Source: Stercorarius parasiticus (Eukaryota > Chordata > Aves > Charadriiformes > Stercorariidae). From it: 64,000 nt of DNA. Within the stretch, counting starts at the first letter, position 1. Every line of letters starts with the position of its first letter. The DNA lies in contig VWZL01000360.1 in assembly GCA_013396915.1 (NCBI GenBank), positions 70,284 through 134,283 on the forward strand. Direction: 5' to 3'. Shown here piece by piece: positions 61,841-64,000 of this stretch. A program made the position numbers and the translations under genes. The notes under the pieces were generated by a model. That model was not told the origin of the DNA and made no database searches. It worked only from the letters and a program-made list of their open reading frames with translations.

Positions 61841-64000
61841 CCTTCGGTGTTTCATTCTCTTTTTCTAATTAAAGAGTTAAGAAGGAAAGGAAAGTGTAAC
61901 TGTTCTTTACACTTGAAGCTATTTCCACAGACCTTATGTTGTGGGCCTACACAGCCAAGAAAAACTAGAAATGCCTCTGATATCCGTAGCACAGTGGTAT
62001 TCATTTTGTTTCTGTTTTAACCAGCCTCATCCACCAGTGCTCTGAATTTCCTTAAGCCTTTTAATCAAGCAGTGTCTGTAAAGCATGACACAGTCACAAA
62101 AATAAGTTTCAACAAGCAAATATAAATTAAGATTTATCCAGTGGGTTCCTTCCACAGATAAGTTATCCTAGGCAATAAGCACACGCAGAGACACCAACTG
62201 ATTTGCAAATGCTAAGCATTTTCAAAAGTGCATGAGTAACTTAGAAGTCTGAGTCACACATTTAAAAGACAGTTAGGCATCTTCGTCCCACTGATTTCAG
62301 GTGAAACTCAAGATATAACTTTCTGAATTAGTGGCATCTGATGCAGAAATATCAGCTTGGCCAAGCTTCCTTCTGCCCTGCATGGCCCTGCCTTTTTATC
62401 ACACCCTCTGTTTCCCAACTAGGGTACCCTTCTTCATCTAAGTGAAGCCCTACTACCATCTTCTCTGAAAACCCCTGAAACCTGTCCCTTTCTACAGAAA
62501 GCTTAAAGGTAATGCGACCCCCCCATAAGTAATTATGGGCATATAAATGCCTATGCAAGTTTCCCAGGCTGTAACTGAGCAAAAGCCTGTGAGCATACAG
62601 GGCCATATAGATATATTAAATGAGGTCTGAGGGCTGGACAGCTGTGTCCCAGTTACTCTGCATTGTGCAAACATGGCCATGGTACTGCTTTGACCACAGT
62701 CTTATCCTGCAGCCATCTTTTTTCATGATTCGGATATACAACGAGAAAGAATGCACTTTTAAAATGTCTTTCAAATAAAAATGTCTATAGCTGATGTCAC
62801 AAAGACATCGGAGAAGAACTTTTTTATACATTTTTTGCAGGAAACACTAACACAGCTGTCTGAGGGATACTTGATAACTCAGACACACTCCATAACAGCT
62901 GTGAGGCACCTCAACTGGATGGAGCATTGGGACTTAAAAAGACTTCATAACCTAAAGAAGCAGCTTTATATTGTGACATAAAGGAGAATCCTACCATAGC
63001 AGTCTCCTCTCAGACTGCGCTTTCCTCCAAAGACCGCAAAGAGTTGACAGCAGAAGAGAAAAGAAGCCTCAGTTCTCAGCACGCTTCTCCCCTCAACGAT
63101 GTACCCAGCTATCGCACCTCCACCGGCATGTCAGAAGCCAGAATAAGGTTATCTGCTCAAATGTGACTACTCATTTTTCTTCAGAAGCATTGGTTAACCT
63201 TTATTTTCTGCAAAACGTCTTAAAACTAACACTTCAGTTCTATCACCACACAAAAACCTGCCAGACATTAGCAGAGAGTCTGAGTCTGTACTAGCTAGAG
63301 GCACAAAAGTGAATGTGTAACTATCATTCCTTTCATGCTGTGAGCAAGGGTTACTCCTTTTGAACTTAAGGTCTCAGTTCAAGTCCTACCAGGGAATCCA
63401 GCCTTACATGTGGTTGAGGTTCATGCACAACCAACTCACAGAGCTGCTGCAGCTTTAAAGTCTCTAACACTTTCCAATACTCCCCACAGACCAAGATCTA
63501 TGGCTATGCTAGCACGGCTACCTGAATAACAGATAGGAGAAGAAGAGCCAAAAATAAAATAAGTGCTTTCCCACCCACTGAAAAACTGAAGAGCTTTCAG
63601 ACTTTGGGTTCTTCATAAGGTCCTTGATAACACCAACAGCTCCAACAAAAAAAACTTCACTGTTACTAGCAGACAATCCAGACATAACCACATGTGAAAG
63701 GATGCAGAAAGACATTTTTTGCACACACATCACAAGAATTGTGCAACTGTTCTTATTTTACTTCCTCATTATTTCCTCAGGGAAAAAAAAAGGAAGACAG
63801 ACAGAAGAGAAAAGGAAGAGATGCTCCCCTTCAGAACTGACAAGATACTTTTGCCTACCTTCTCCTAATATAAATTCCAAAACCTGAAAGATTGACTTTT
63901 AAACATTTTTGTTCTCCCCTCTCCACATTAAAAACTAAGAAGTGAGGATAAAAGGGGAAAAAGATGGGCAGGATGGGAGTAAAAGGGGTAGAGAGCCAAA

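Larger units (their letters stand above)
55899..64000. other. Non-coding, no gene recognised
   Basis: AT-rich with simple repeats: (TA)n at 60524-60536, (TTTG)n at 61815-61840 and A-rich runs at 56973-56985. Open frames up to 110 codons (58681-59013 plus) and 101 codons (58072-58377 minus) have no recognisable domain. No CR1 or LTR of clear identity is seen to the window end. Confidence 0.6.

Noticed and set aside
63355..63395. tRNA-like B-box word (AGTTCAAGTCC)
   Set aside because: No pairing T-stem, acceptor stem or A box in the right place; not a tRNA and not a clear tRNA-derived SINE.

Overview
The window is avian nuclear DNA, and almost all of it is non-coding. Six fragments of CR1-type LINE retrotransposons are present, one with the 3'-terminal ATTCTATG-type repeats that birds and reptiles share. 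There is also part of a bird ERVL-type long terminal repeat (LTR; it opens TGTCCTGGTTTCAGC and carries an internal ATT microsatellite) and one well-preserved ~1 kb solo-type LTR. Most of the rest is AT-rich, with short microsatellites and poly-A/poly-T runs. No complete host protein-coding gene, rRNA, tRNA or CRISPR array is visible. Nothing here is bacterial, so operons and ribosome binding sites do not apply. The order cannot be resolved below bird by eye; the repeat mix suggests a non-galliform bird, but this is only an impression.

Layout. 1-540: CR1 on the minus strand, cut by the window edge. 541-11163: single-copy-like non-coding DNA. 11164-12275: CR1 on the plus strand with a 301-codon open stretch of ORF2 (connector plus reverse transcriptase). 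12276-21460: non-coding, with one candidate exon (13147-13304). 21464-22460: ERVL-type LTR broken by sequencing gaps; a 33-bp duplicate shows the pieces are probably in the wrong order. 22461-33337: non-coding, with weaker candidate exons on both strands. 33338-33625: CR1 plus, ending at an N. 36331-37365: CR1 minus, with endonuclease and reverse transcriptase remnants joined by an internal deletion. 44588-44735: small CR1 3'-region fragment, minus. 47709-48945: CR1 minus with a true 3' terminus. 54885-55898: CpG-rich LTR with CCAAT and TATA boxes. 55899-64000: non-coding.

How the parts work together. The CR1 copies are dead: they are 5'-truncated, interrupted by stops and frameshifts, or deleted. 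They record past copy-and-paste insertion by target-primed reverse transcription. The LTRs are retroviral promoters left by endogenous retroviruses and have no visible internal genes. If the window lies inside a host gene it is intron. The candidate exons are offered as hypotheses: 64 kb of sequence is expected to give several such splice-site pairs by chance. I did not find a convincing undescribed biological system. The most solid unusual observations are the mis-ordered assembly at 21.4-22.3 kb, the intact LTR at 55 kb, the palindrome cluster at 51.06-51.12 kb and the open, well-flanked candidate exon at 13.15 kb.
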